This document shows, piece after piece, positions 22,936 to 35,700 of a stretch of DNA of 64,000 bases. The position numbers and the translations under genes are program-made. Source of the DNA: Liolophura sinensis (lineage: Eukaryota > Mollusca > Polyplacophora > Chitonida > Chitonidae); contig NC_088295.1 of the NCBI RefSeq assembly GCF_032854445.1, forward strand, positions 24,229,385 through 24,293,384, read 5' to 3'. How positions within the stretch are numbered: the first letter of the stretch is position 1; each line of letters starts with the position of its first letter. Under the pieces are notes generated by a model. That model worked only from the letters and a program-made list of their open reading frames with translations. It was not told where the DNA came from and ran no database searches.

Positions 22936-23510
22936 GTACTGAACCGTACAAGGGACATGACAGTTTTCTTTTTTTTTTTAATTGTGAGTTTTTTATTTTT
23001 TCCACTTTATCAATCGGAGTTTTTCTTTTGTTTTAGGCATTACTTTAAGGTTTTCTTTATGTCTATGCTCGAGATCTTTTTGTGGGTGTTTTTTCGTCTG
23101 CCCCCCCCCCCCCACTCCCCCCCCCAAAAAGATCGAAAGAAAGAAAAGGAAAAATCCCACAAAAAGAGATCGAGTGGGATTTTTTTTCCTTTTTGTGGGG
23201 GGCGGGGGCAGACGAAAAAATAGAGAAGAAAAACACCCACAAAAAGATGTGGAGCGTACACATAATAAGCCAATCGGATTACATTTTGCTTGGCGCTTCT
23301 GTTGAAACACTCATGTATGTGACACTGTCATTGGCTGATTAACCAGACTTTGTTATGGGTTCTTTTTGTGGGAGTTTTTCTGTTGATTTCATCTGATCGC
23401 CTTCTTAAAAAACAGAAAAAATCCATCTGCAAACGTGGAAAAAATAAAAACAAAACGCACAGCTAAAAAAAAAAAAAAAATGCTATGTCCCTTATACGGC
23501 TCTGTAGTAC
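22936..23510. mobile_element. Foldback (MITE-like) element with nested hairpin
   Basis: The outer inverted repeats are ACCGTACAAGGGACATGACA near 22943 and its imperfect reverse complement TGCTATGTCCCTTATACGG near 23481. Inside, GATCTTTTTGTGGGTGTTTT (from about 23074) pairs with the reverse complement at about 23230-23250, with a C/G-rich core at 23101-23210. GTACT/AGTAC flanks both ends and may be the target duplication. No transposase. Confidence 0.75.
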
Positions 23511-24046
23511 GTGCAATTGATCTAGGTCATAAAGAAGCTGGTATTTTAGAAAGGATCCTCTACCTATAGGATAAATGGCTGTACATAAACTTGACAGCTG
23601 TCTTGTTTTAGTGTCCAGATTATATTTAGTCCTTTATACACAAAAAAAATGCATGCTTCCACACGTAGGACTATTATACACATATGCATCAATCTGTTCA
23701 TTACATCATCACATGCACATGACTTCATTTGAATTCCACTTAGCTTTTTACTGCAATAAATAAACGGATACCGGTACATTATGTACATGTTTGGCCCGTT
23801 TTCAATTTAGGCCTACAGGTGGAATGGTGGTGACCACATATTGACATTAGATAACCTCATGATCGTTGTTGTAGTTATACAGGTAACCTTAAAGCATATA
23901 TACTGTATAAGAAGGAAGTTGCCATCATAGCAACATCATGCATTTCTCAACATACATGTGTCTAGACGCCTACATGCGGGTATACATATGTTTACATTCA
24001 CAAGTCCAGTTGATGAAAGCTAAAGAAATACGTGTCCTGTTAATCG

Positions 24047-24440
24047 TCAAGGATTGGTTTCGAGAATGACGTCTGCATCGACAGGTTTGTTATGCGATAT
24101 AATATTTGACCTAGATTCCGGACAAATCGTGACGTCATGCCGGAGAAAGAAATTCTCCATGTTTCGTAGTCTGAGCAAGAGTGGCAGGGCGAAATGTTGA
24201 GAATGATCCTCTGATTCAAGCCACGTTCTCCTCATTTTTGGGTAGGTATGGCTAGTTTGAAACTCAAAGAAAGAATGTATTGGGCCTGTCGGATTTGTCT
24301 ATCTACATAAGATTCCCACAGCTGTAAAATTTCGTCAGAAATAAGCGAGGAAGTGAAGGCTGACACTGAGTCAGCTGTAGGGCTAGGCAGGGAAACAGCA
24401 GACGTAGCTAGACCACTTTCGAGGTAAGACAACCCGTGGT
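24047..24440. other. Unresolved open segments; possible 5' exon region
   Basis: The minus strand has two abutting open frames, one containing ISDEILQLWESYVDRQIRQ and the next starting MRRTWLESEDHSQHF, each ending in a stop. The plus strand has a good donor (TTTCGAG|GTAAGA at 24422), so this may instead be a non-coding first exon of the DCUN1D3 gene 10 kb downstream. Neither reading is established. Confidence 0.2.
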
Positions 24441-27400
24441 CACATCAACATCGTCCTCAGTGTTCAGTGGTTGTCTGTGGAAAGAGTACATCGTGTATTA
24501 GAGTATCGCACAGTATAGTTTGTTAACGTGTGTATGGTTTATTATTCAGTTTATTGTCTCGATTTAGTCATGAGTCATTTGCTTGGTCGCTGTCAGCAGC
24601 TGACAGTTAGTTACAACAACAACATGAACCACTGATCGGCGTCTGGGCATGGATTTCGCATTTTTGTTGTGCTTGTAGATTTTGCTGACTGGCCAGAAAA
24701 TGCAGATCATTCCCAAAACATGCATACAATACTGATGATTATCTGATTTTATACGTGGTGCAGACATTTCGGGATTTGGCCTGCTCGACTGTACGTGACT
24801 GTTTAAACACATAACTTTCTGGCATGTGCCTTATAAACGATTTCTATCATTTCATCCCTAAACCGTTTTGTCTCAAGTTACTCTGTATCAAAGATGTTTA
24901 TCGTGTATTTGAAGTCCTGTTTTCAGAAGTAAATATTTCATGAGTGTACCTGGCTACAAATTGAAATATCTACATATCTGAGGATGAATTTATGGCATTA
25001 AGATTATAGACTTTGTACCATACCTGTCAGATCTGTCAAGAGCGACCAGGGCATACCACCATTCCGTAATCTATCAAATTGTTTTTGATCTAACTTGTCA
25101 TACTTATATGGCACGATTAAATATGACTTGAAGGATGGAATATTCAGTTATTTTTGCAGGATTATTTTGCAGCAAATGAAATGACTAGATATGAAGTGGT
25201 ACGGAAACAACCTCATACCTAATTGGCAGGCTCTTGGTTGAGAGACCTACCATTTACATCTTTAGACAAAGAAGGCTTTCTGAAGCTGTCTGGTATATTT
25301 TCTTTTGTCCAATCATGCATAACATCTTGATTTTACAGTATAATAAAAGTTACATGATATTTAATCCTATTATATTCTGAAAATATTAGGAATGTTCAGT
25401 ATTATTATTCACAAAAGCACAGTGTTCCATGATGCAACAAGACCTTTAATGTTATGTTTACAAAATCATTACGCTATAAGTTTTTCGCAGTTTGCACTGT
25501 AAGATGACCCCAAGTATGTGTAGTAAGGACATACATGTGTTAAAGGACTGGTTCAAATTTGGCATTAAACAATTTAGCATATCAGACTTACCCTTAGCTC
25601 TTCATGCATTAAAACATAATTGGGTAAATTAGCGCATGTACATGTACAAGGTAATATTTTTTAGCTTACAATAGACAATTTTAAAAGTTACAGAAACGAT
25701 CTGCCGTTCATAGAATGCTTTTAATTTTTAATACTCTGCTAGTTACAGTTAATATATTTGTATACTTGCAACTACATTGTGTACAAATGCATGAAGGTAG
25801 CAACCTTTACATAATATCACTGTGCTGATCATGTTTGAAATATGTTTTAATGGACTGCTTTCGATTCTGGTATTTACACATGTATTTTGTTTACAACGCC
25901 TTTGACCCACCCCAGTCACATTTTCATTGGCCATTTGGTAGGCCATTAACAATTTTAGTGGCTAAATATATCTGGCACAGCAACCCATATCAGTCACCAT
26001 ATTTACAGGGCAGTCAGCAGGACTTTAATAAGGGGATTGGAAACAGCTTTGAGTGACTTTTGTGATTGGATCAGCGTTGACACTTAGTATGTGTAAATTA
26101 TTCTCTGTGTTGTTCCATGTAGTGAGGTGTTAAGGGAAGACAAATGTCTGCTGGCCACATGTTACCTCTGGCAGGTGCCCCCTAGCTGAACCTCTGTCTC
26201 TGTCACCCTAAACTAGACCCAGTGTGTAATTGACCAGTCAGAGGAAGCCCTAGCACACCATCTGCTGCCAAACTTAACAGCCCTTAGGGCATTGTGAAGA
26301 TCCAATTTACACCAGGCATTGTGTACTGTCCTTGGGAGGGGTGTGGGGTGCCTCATCTTGATTTACCCAGTCCTTGGTATATGAGCCTGCTGTGTCAATG
26401 GCATTATTATCTACCATGAACTCATGGCGGATTCTACATTTACATAACTAACAGCTTGTACCGATTCCATAGGAACGGGTACAAGTGAGTATGTGAACCC
26501 ATTTAAAGACCAGTGTACTTGCCTATACATGCTACATTGTGCGCATATTGCAAGCAGTCGGTAGGAAGACACACTGGAATCACTGGAAGGTGTTATACTG
26601 GAATCACCCTGTCTGTCTGTACACACAATATTGTTCATGCATCTTTCCCAAACTACTGCACCAGTTTAGATAAAATTTACTGTGTTTGACCTGAAATTTC
26701 TCCCATGAGTGGTATTCAGTTTTCCTGATTCATGTTCCAATTTTCCTAAAATCTTGTTTTGAAGTTTGTTTGGAAGGTAGGATGATAGTCCACTCTAATG
26801 TTCAGCACATATGTAATGTTTTATAATCTTTATTTATCTTGAAAAATGCATTTTTTTTATAGTGAAATTTATGTCAAATACACTAGTATAACTTCACCTG
26901 AAGTCTGGCATGTAAAAATGCTCTTCGGAAGCATGCACATAAAGACCTTAGAATGATACCTTTGATGCCAACATTTTTAGTTTCTCTAATAAGCCATTAA
27001 TCAGACTTCACAAAAAACTCATTAGTGACTCATAGAAAGGTGGATTAATAACTAAGAATTGAGCAAAATATGTCACTCGAAAAATGCAAAACTTTAAAAA
27101 TGTGTAGGAAGTACATTACATGTATTTATAATTGAGGCCCGGCTGCAGCATGAGATGCCTGTTGGAGTGTCTGGTATCGTAAATGCACATGGTAAAACTG
27201 GTAGTTTTCTATAAACTTAAAATTAAATACTGAAATACGTCATCCTTTAAACCTTGCTTTTCACCAACAGTAGTAAAGGGATGATTCCTCAGCATTGTCT
27301 GTAGTCAAGGCCTGATGTTAATGTACAGTTTCAGAGTTATGAACATGGATGTCTGATGGGAGAACAGAATGTAGTTGCAGTGGTAGCTTTGAGAAAGATT

Positions 27401-29227
27401 TTGATGTTATAGTACATATAGATGTGGCAGATTTGGGTTCAAACTGTCATCTGTTTCATTATAATAGAACAGGAAGCACATGTACACAATGTACAGGTCT
27501 GTACGTATGTTAAGTGAGGTGAAAGTGAATTTATGATAGGAAGTATTTTTGACTCCTGAATTTATCCCTTGCTACATGTATGCAAAGAATTCATGCTATT
27601 GTGTAAATAGAAGTGTCCTTACTGCTTTAAGACCTAGATGTAATTTGCATTTTATTGCGTGTTGTGGATGCTGTGGGTTGTCTACATGCGTGCAGCGTTC
27701 ATTGCACTACTTTAACTTACATTTTACACTACTTGTTGTAAATCTTGAGTTTTGAGTTTGTGAAAAATCATCAGTAACATATCTGTGTTCCATGTACATT
27801 TAACCTGTTTTTGTTATGATGAGGTTTACTTTTACTCTAATCTACTCTTCAGACATGCAAGCGTTATCAAGGAGGCCCAGTTGTTCAAAACTCACCGGGT
27901 TTAAGGCTTAATACAAGATTTAACTATAAGCCAAGTTTTCAATTTTGTACTAGCCTAAAAAAATTGTGTAATGTTATATTAAACATGAACTAGAACAGCA
28001 TTGGCTGCTCAGTTTGGCTAAAATTTTAAATAAAAATGTGAAAAAAATGTTATCTAATACACTTCCAAACAAGTGAACCCTGCAGATTACTTTAGAATTA
28101 CGCCCATATAGGGAAAATCGAACAAGAAGCCTTGCCCTCAAGGTTTAACCAATCACGGGCGAGATATTTCTACCACCCGAGAAGGCATCTGTTCTGTTGT
28201 GATGTCACCCGTTCCTAGTGAACCATTTTGCCATGTAGAAATAGTGTTGAATCGGCTTTTTTTCTTGTGATTATGAGACAGTTCTGATATACTTTAAAGC
28301 CATTTTTAAGGAGAAACTGGTAGTGGAATACGTGTGGCGTTATTGCCCAAGGTCTCAAGCAGCATAATCTGGGAAACTGTACTACGACAAAGGAGTGCCT
28401 CACCTCTGATGGTGAAGGGCTTAGGGTACGGATGACGCGACATTGTGTTTCCGGTTTCTCTAAAATGGCGTATCCCATGGCTTCAGAATTCCGGATTGAA
28501 AGGTGATATATAGAATTACCAAGAACATAATAAACAAAATACTTTGGCCTGTTTAGGCCCGTATGAACCGTCTTCTGAAATAACTTTGGTTATATTTTTT
28601 GTTGTCTTTTCTTTTAAGTTATACTATGCAAATGAATGTCTAACTCACTAGTTTAAAGATATGTGCAGGACAGATTTTAAGGTCTGCTACTGTATAATAT
28701 TTAAGGTCATGCCACACATGCAGTTGCTTCACATTTTAAAATACATGTAGATTGCAGAATCATTCATTTTTAGGCACACTTTATTATTACGTGTAATTTT
28801 TTATGGTATAAAGGTGTATGACCCAGATGAAGTATGGTCGAAGCCTTACATTAGTGATTATTGATCAGAAATTGATTGTTGTAGATGAGGAGTCAGATAT
28901 TCATTGAGGGTAATGATGTAACCCCTGAGATGGGGGTGAGTTGCTGGGGTTGTGCACCTGTCCTCATGTTAATGAGAGTAGATTTAATTGTTGTTACAAA
29001 CACCTGGTATCTTAAGCCTGCCGTTGTCACCTAAGTTATCAGTTGACCTGACTCTTTACTGAGGAGGACATCTGCGATTGTTTGCTCCTCGTACTTGAAC
29101 TGGCGAGCTGTTATTTTTTTGCTGTGACTTGTAAGTTCAAATCCTTTACTGTTGAATATGTTGAAGGTTTTTTTTCTTGTTTTCTTTTCTTTGGAAAAAG
29201 AATGTGCAATTCAATCTACATATTTGT

Positions 29228-29230
<3 letters not shown>

Positions 29231-29279
<49 letters not shown>
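29231..29279. repeat. (TA)n microsatellite
   Basis: About 24 TA units, flanked on both sides by TACATGTATA, which itself makes a short palindrome. Confidence 0.97.
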
Positions 29280-29286
<7 letters not shown>

Positions 29287-31737
29287 ATGTGTAATTATTA
29301 TCAATAATTATTGATAATACTTTTACATTCAAGTATAAAGTGCTCTTGTGAATATGAAAAAATTTTTCAGTTTTTAATAATCATATTTGTAATTGTATCA
29401 TTAAGAGTTCCTGGTACCCACATATTAAAACAAACCTTAATTTGCCCTGTCTGTAGTATAATATGCTTTTTTAAATGCTTTTTAATGATTTTTATGTATT
29501 TATCCATTATATTCATATTTAATGTGTATGTACTTCCCTCTGCCTCACCAGCCACAAATTGTATGCAGTAATACATGACATAGGGTTGGCACTGGGGATC
29601 ACTGTAATACACAGTTACAAGTATGTACAGGTATATACATGTACTGTTGTAACTGTTGTAAATAGGTGCAAGGAGCAACCCTCTAATCTGACATGTACAA
29701 TTACATGTGCATGTAGCTACAGGTCAAGTCGCAGATGTTTTCATTGTGCTCATATCTTCATGATACTTTGAGATGTACGTGCAGATGTATGTATATGGGG
29801 ATGTATATATGTGTATATATGGAGTTTTATTAGGGACTGAAGAAGAAACAATGTATAAATCCTCAAACTACTTTTCAATCTGATATGTACACCTTTGAGT
29901 TTGTGATCAAGCAGGACACAGCTTCATGTACTTGGATAGTGTAAAATCTGATAGTCCTAGATTATGGAGGTTTTAGCCTTGCTTGCCAGGGCAATGCGTG
30001 CAGTGTAGAAAATACCGTTTGTGTTAGAGGTAGGATTGTTTAAGTGAAGTGGGGCTTTTTGGTCTTGGTCTTATCTGATATTCATGTGTAAGATGTGGGT
30101 TTTTCAAGTCTTCAATACTTCCTCGTAGGTGCTTTTAATCATGACTTTTTTATCCTCAAATGCTTAAGGTATGTTCATGTAGCATTACATAATCCAGAAT
30201 GAACTCATTGCCAAGGGCTGTGATACTGATATATTACTGAGGCCAAGTTTTGGCCGCAGACATATATGAAGAATTGAACTAGCAGTGGTGGAGGAGGAGG
30301 GCAGGGAAGGGCATTGTGACCGACTAGGCAGGATTATTCTGGTCAGTAGCTATAAGAACCACACCACATACATGTACATTGTACATGTACTAGCACATCT
30401 ACCCCATTTAGTCAGCTTTCAGTATCAGTATGAAGGAGAAGGTACCTCCTCAGTTTACATTGACCATGGCTGTCTCTGCAGCTCTTCCTGCATGTTAGCA
30501 GTGTTACACTGGCAGATGTAGAATAGCTGAAGCAGCAAGTCAACTGGGGTTGCAGTCTATTTCAGTAGTAGTTATATGTCTCATTGCCTATAACCTGTAA
30601 TTGTTTGAATATGTGTACATAAAGAATGCCTCAAATTTTACTGTGATCTCAGGTTCGTCTTCATATTCTCTACAGGCAGAGTGAAAGTTTTAAAAATGTA
30701 TATATCACTTGGTTGCATGTTCAAGTCAATATCCTGGCAAGTCTGTTGTTTAATAAAATTATGTTGCAAAACTATAAAGGATCTTAATCTTTTAAGAATG
30801 AATTTTCAAATCCTTATTGCCCTCAGATTTTATTGTTGGTTCAAGAATATAGACTGGGGTTGTTTGCTGTTTTGTTTGAATGCTGTACATGATGACATTG
30901 TGCATGAACTGTGCATACAGATACATATTTTCATTGTGGATTTCCATCTACAGTGTACCAATGATGCTTAACTATGGTGTAAAAAGTCTTTGGTGTGGTC
31001 TTTATGCTGATTGCAAGGTGTGTAGTAACAACTGGTCTGATGGTATTTGACAGCAAGACTTGTGTGTAGCTAGCTGATGTATTATGTGGTTGTGGATTAA
31101 CTGATTCACATAGATGCAGCCTACTGCTGTGTACTATTGATTCTTCCAAATGACTCCCCTAATTACACTGGCATGGCCGGCGACGTCCCCTGTCTTACCT
31201 CAGGCTATAAAACTTGTCTCTAGCCATGCACTGATTTCTCCTGACTTTCAGGCAGACAATTTCCCAATAGTGGTCACCAGATCAGACATAAGCAGTGCTG
31301 TAGATATAGTCCATGTAGCAGGTGGATGTACAGTCAGCACCTGGAGGTTACCACAGTACATTACTGAGACATTCAGACTCTCAGATCTTACAGGCTTTCA
31401 CAGTTTTGGATCATGGAGGCACACAGTTCCAAATAGAACAGCTGTAATCCTGTGATTTGGTATGATGGTAGATGTAGACTCAAATTCTCTCATTGCCACT
31501 TGATTTACACATTGAAAATGGGTAGAAATGGGTGAACATGCACTAGTTCGTATACAATTCAAGGCCATAAGTTGTGGCTGATTTTATATGATAATAAGGG
31601 AGGAATAGTAAGTTATAGTAAAGATTTTGTGAGTTACACCTTTCAGACGGACTATTCTGGTCACAAATTGATTATTTAAGACTAACAAACATGCATATAC
31701 ATGTAAGTTGTCCGCTAAAAGTACTGTGTACCTCGGG

Positions 31738-33011
31738 TCATATGTGGGAAGGTCTATCAGCCGTTGAGGTTCCCATTCGCCGACACCATAATACTGGCTG
31801 GTATCATATTAGTAAAATATTCTTGATTACGGCGTAAAACTTCAGTCAAGCAGATAAATAAATAAAGAAACAAATAAAGGTACTGTGTATGTCTTTCTTG
31901 GTTTGAGAAATCACTGTGGTGGTTTGTGGTATACACCATGGTGTTTTTGAAAGCCCACAGTGGTGAAAGCACAGCAGACAACTAGTCTCTTCGTCTGCTT
32001 ATTGCAATGGCTGACACCAGTTAAACCTATAAAAACTGAAAAGAAGCAGATATGTAAATGCACCTCTAAGTGAAGTTGACAGGACTTGAATGTCAAGGCT
32101 ATGTTTAATGTTCTTGTGTTATTGCATAGTTATTAGGCAAATTTTGTGCATCATTTCAGTTTATGTCACAGTAACATTATTGTACAAATGTCAAAGAAGT
32201 ATTATATGTAGTACCACCACCAAAATGTTGCAATTTTAATATGTAGGTGCTTTGCATAGTGACCATGCAATCTCACTGAAGTCAGATTTAATAGTGGCAC
32301 ACAGTATTCACTGGTCACTAGGTACATATAGATCGGAAGAAATAGCTTCTGTCAAGCCCATCTTTTCTTTGTGCAATCAAATTTTAGTTTCTGTATTTGG
32401 GAAAGGTGATGTTTACTCTTTGACATCCTATCTGGTTGTGTATTTTTTCTCTCAGCCATGCTGGAAGGTTGGCGTTATGCTACTACAATTGATTTGGATA
32501 GGACAGATTCAGTCAAGAATTTGCTGTGGATAATCCGTGTGGGCTAAGGAGTGACTGTCTGAACCATCATAAACTTTCATTTTAGTAGTGCAGTTTCAAG
32601 TCAGTAGGCAAAGTCTCAAAATTTATTGAATAGGCGTTAACATGTGCAGACTAGTATGAGAATATAATGAATGTGACCTTTTAACATGGCTGAACCTGCA
32701 GATGGTTGAGGGTTTCCCCCTGAGCTCTACCAGGTTTCCTCCCACCATAAAGCTGCCCACTGCTGTATAAGTGAAGTATTCTTCATCTTGAGTATGGCAC
32801 ATAACTCCAGTCAAATAGATGAATATATCTAACATGGCCATGATGCTATACATGATTACTCATAACACTGGCCTTAGTGGCCGATATGGTTAGCACGCCA
32901 GAGCTGGCTTTCTCTCCATGTGCGGCCAGCTCTTGATGGCTTTCTCCACGCCATCGTGTAAGTGAAATAATCTTGAGTACTACATAAAATACCAATCACA
33001 TAAATAAATAA
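31738..33011 (+). mobile_element. Three SINE family 1 fragments in one cluster
   Basis: Copies at 31738-31867, 32690-32830 and 32880-33011, all in plus orientation. They share the CCCACCATAA body and the CTTGAGTA...TAAATAAATA tail. They lie upstream of the DCUN1D3 coding exon, probably within its 5' intron. Confidence 0.65.
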
Positions 33012-34224
33012 ATTACCCATAATGCAAGCGGAACATTTTTTTCATGTCACTTATGGAATTGAAGCAGTGATTCTGGTTGGTACTTAAGTTTGACTTCTCT
33101 GGTCAAGCAGGTGTCCAGACTTACTGACAGGAGCCAGGCACTGCTTCAGATCTACTTGTATGTAATGACAAGGCAATAAAAGGAGCAAGCATTATATCTG
33201 ATTTGAGTGAAATTGGGTGTCAGTATTAACTTAAGTTTATCTTTATCAACCTTTGATTTTATCTATTTCCTGTGGAGTGTTGGGTTATATACATGAATGT
33301 GGGAGCTTGTACCTAATTGTTTTGTACCTGCAATAGAAATTCCTTGGGTCCTGTTTTTTTGAAGACCAGAAATAAATCTATTAAAAAACTGTATTGCTCC
33401 CTCTGTGGCGCAAACTACCAGTCATTCTCTGGCAATAAATGCACTTGTATATGTATTTTATAGTCTGTCTGTATTTCACTCAGCATTATATGTTCCTCTT
33501 TCTGGACTGTATTGATTATGCGTGATCACAATGTCAGTAATTTAGCCCTAGGGAGGCAACTAAATATAACAACACATCTAATACCGCCCTGTGGGTCGAG
33601 GGGCTCTGCATTTCTTTTTTTATGTGTTCATAATTGTTCAAGTTAGCAGCATGGTAAAACAATAGGATGTGACATCTGCCTATAAATCATATATGTACTC
33701 ACTGCCTGATGGATGTCTGTTTATATGCTGTCTTAGTCATATCAACTTGTATGTACCAGTGCTTATGTATACACAATATCCTGGGAATGCTGACATGCCA
33801 CGAGACCTAAAAGGTTTATGTGAGCAGGTGATGTAAGTTTATGCCAGTGCTGAGTTCAGTATAATTGCTCAGTCTCAATGTTTAACTTTTTTTTTACTTG
33901 TATTTTTAACCTTGATCTTTTGCAAAGGCCAAAGGTATTATGTGTAGGCCACTTTCTACATTTAAATGTGTAAAGCTTAGTGTTTTTGGTAGCAAAAGTG
34001 TTTGTTTACATGTCCCTGTGGACTCATAGCTTGTTTCTTCTTCCCTTTTCAGTGGGTTCAATCCCAGCCTTGTTCAAGGAATTTGCAAATTCCCCTCCTC
34101 TCACTGTTTTTGCTGGGCAATAAGTGATTGACAACCATCTGACTGTTTGCACGATCCTATTTTGTAGACCACTTACCTGTGCATGTGCCTTCCACCAATA
34201 TGTTGGGCATATTATATGTCACAC

Positions 34225-34293
34225 ATGTGAAAATTTGTCAGTCATCATTGAAAAACTCTTGAGTATGACATTAAACAATCAACTAAATAAATG
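34225..34293 (+). mobile_element. SINE family 1 tail just upstream of the DCUN1D3 coding exon
   Basis: CATTGAAAAACTCTTGAGTATGACATTAAACAATC with a TAAATAAAT end. Its end is 17 bp from the exon acceptor at 34310. Confidence 0.6.
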
Positions 34294-34310
34294 TTCCATG
34301 TATGTTACAG

Positions 34311-35700
34311 ACGTGTAGGAGCTGGCTGTGTCAGAAGGAATCCCTGATTCCATGCTATGATTCCTGATGGGGAAGTGCTTGTCTTGTTGTGAACCAACCA
34401 GCCCGTCCTGTGAGCCTACCTTCACCAGCAGTCACCCTCCACCGCCATCTTCCCACGCTCGTGCCGCACCCCTTGTACCCCCCATCCACACCAAGGATGT
34501 AAAACAAGGCTCGGGGGATCGAGAGATTCCAGCGCTGCCTCCAGGAAAATTGCCTATTCCGCCCTCGGAAAAGAAGATGTTCGGACAGTACCCCAAACTA
34601 CCACCAATCCTCAAACCCAATAATGGTGACACAAAACGGCTGTCTGTTGTGTCGCGTGAATGTTCAGACACTAAAATTCAGGCCTTGTTTGAACAATACA
34701 AGGAACCCAATGAAGAAGCCATGTTAGCTGAAGGCATTGAGAAGTTTTGCTCAGATTTAGAAGTTAAGCCTGATGAATTCATAGTGTTGGTGTTAGCATG
34801 GAAGTTCCAGGCTGAAACCATGTGTAAGTTTACCAGAGAGGAATTCCTCAGTGGCTGCAGAACTCTCAAAGTTGACACAATCAAAGGGTTACAGCTCAAA
34901 TTTCCAGAAATGCTTAAGGATGTTCAAAATAAGCAACTATTCAAAGACCTGTACCGATGGACATACAAGTTTGGCCTGGATGCTGACACTGGGCAGAAAA
35001 CACTGCCAATTGAAATGGCCATTGGGCTGTGGAAACTGGTGTTCTCCAAAAATCAGCCCCCAATTCTTGAATGCTGGCTAGAATTTCTCGAAAAGCATCC
35101 TAACATACGTGGCATTCCAAAAGACACTTGGGACATGTACCTTAACTTTACAGAACAAGTAGGGGATGATCTGAGTACATACGATGACACGGATGCCTGG
35201 CCCAGCCTTATTGACGACTTTGTAGAGTATCAAAATGACAGACAAAATCAGAATGTCTAGGTTAGCTCATCAGATGTTTTACCACACTCATCACTTGCAT
35301 TGGTCCCACTTAACACAAAAGATATACCAATCCTCATCATGGTTTTATGACAAGCCTGCATTTTACAGTCCCAGATAGGCTGTCTCTGACTTCAGTTCAG
35401 TTTACTTTTATTTAAAACTCTCTTAAGTATTGACTACACATGTACATTGCTGACATAAAGTTAGTTAATGCTGTAGTAAATATCTGTATATTGCGCTATT
35501 TTAGCAATTTCTTGGAGTTTTAAGTATTGTTTTAAAATATCCATCCATTGTGTTTTAAGTACTAAATGTGTATTTCTTGAATGTGATTTTTGCCAAGTGT
35601 TTTGCCTGTCATCATGACAACAAGTGAATACATATGCAAACAATTTGTATATGAATGCTGCCACCTTGTTGGACGTTTGTGTTGTGAAATTAAACTTTAA
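34311..35700 (+). CDS. DCUN1D3: DCN1-like protein 3 homologue (neddylation co-E3), coding 34367-35260
   Basis: A 297-residue protein in one coding exon, about the length expected for the vertebrate protein. The N-terminus MGKCLSCC carries a myristoylation glycine and nearby cysteines that could be palmitoylated, the feature separating the DCUN1D3 type from other DCN1-like proteins. A Pro/Ser-rich linker (residues 10-90) is followed by the DCUN1/PONY domain from about residue 103 (IQALFEQYKEPNEEAML) to about 288. It contains EFIVLVLAWKF, KFTREEFLSGC, LYRWTYKFG, LPIEMAIGLWKLVF and the C-terminal DTDAWPSLIDDFVEY, the cullin-binding acidic/DAD-like patch. The family promotes NEDD8 transfer to cullins; the lipidated type acts at membranes. 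An acceptor (TTACAG at 34305-34310) 56 nt before the ATG shows an upstream 5' UTR exon. A possible ATTAAA polyA signal is at 35689. Confidence 0.92.

Larger units (their letters stand above)
23515..34310. other. Non-coding stretch upstream of the DCUN1D3 coding exon
   Basis: No supported protein-coding exon; it holds SINE fragments and a (TA)n tract. A segment at 28430-28505 has TGACGCGACA, TTTCCGG and AAAATGGCG ahead of a GTGATA donor and could be a promoter with a first exon, but this is weak. Confidence 0.4.

Noticed and set aside
22912-23342. Several overlapping Pro- and Lys-rich frames on both strands
   Set aside because: Products of the palindromic C/G-rich foldback element.
29082-29294. 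Small secreted-like frame ending in Tyr-Ile repeats
   Set aside because: Runs into a (TA)n tract; no splice or family support.
34432-34899. Minus-strand frames
   Set aside because: Antisense shadows of the DCUN1D3 coding exon.
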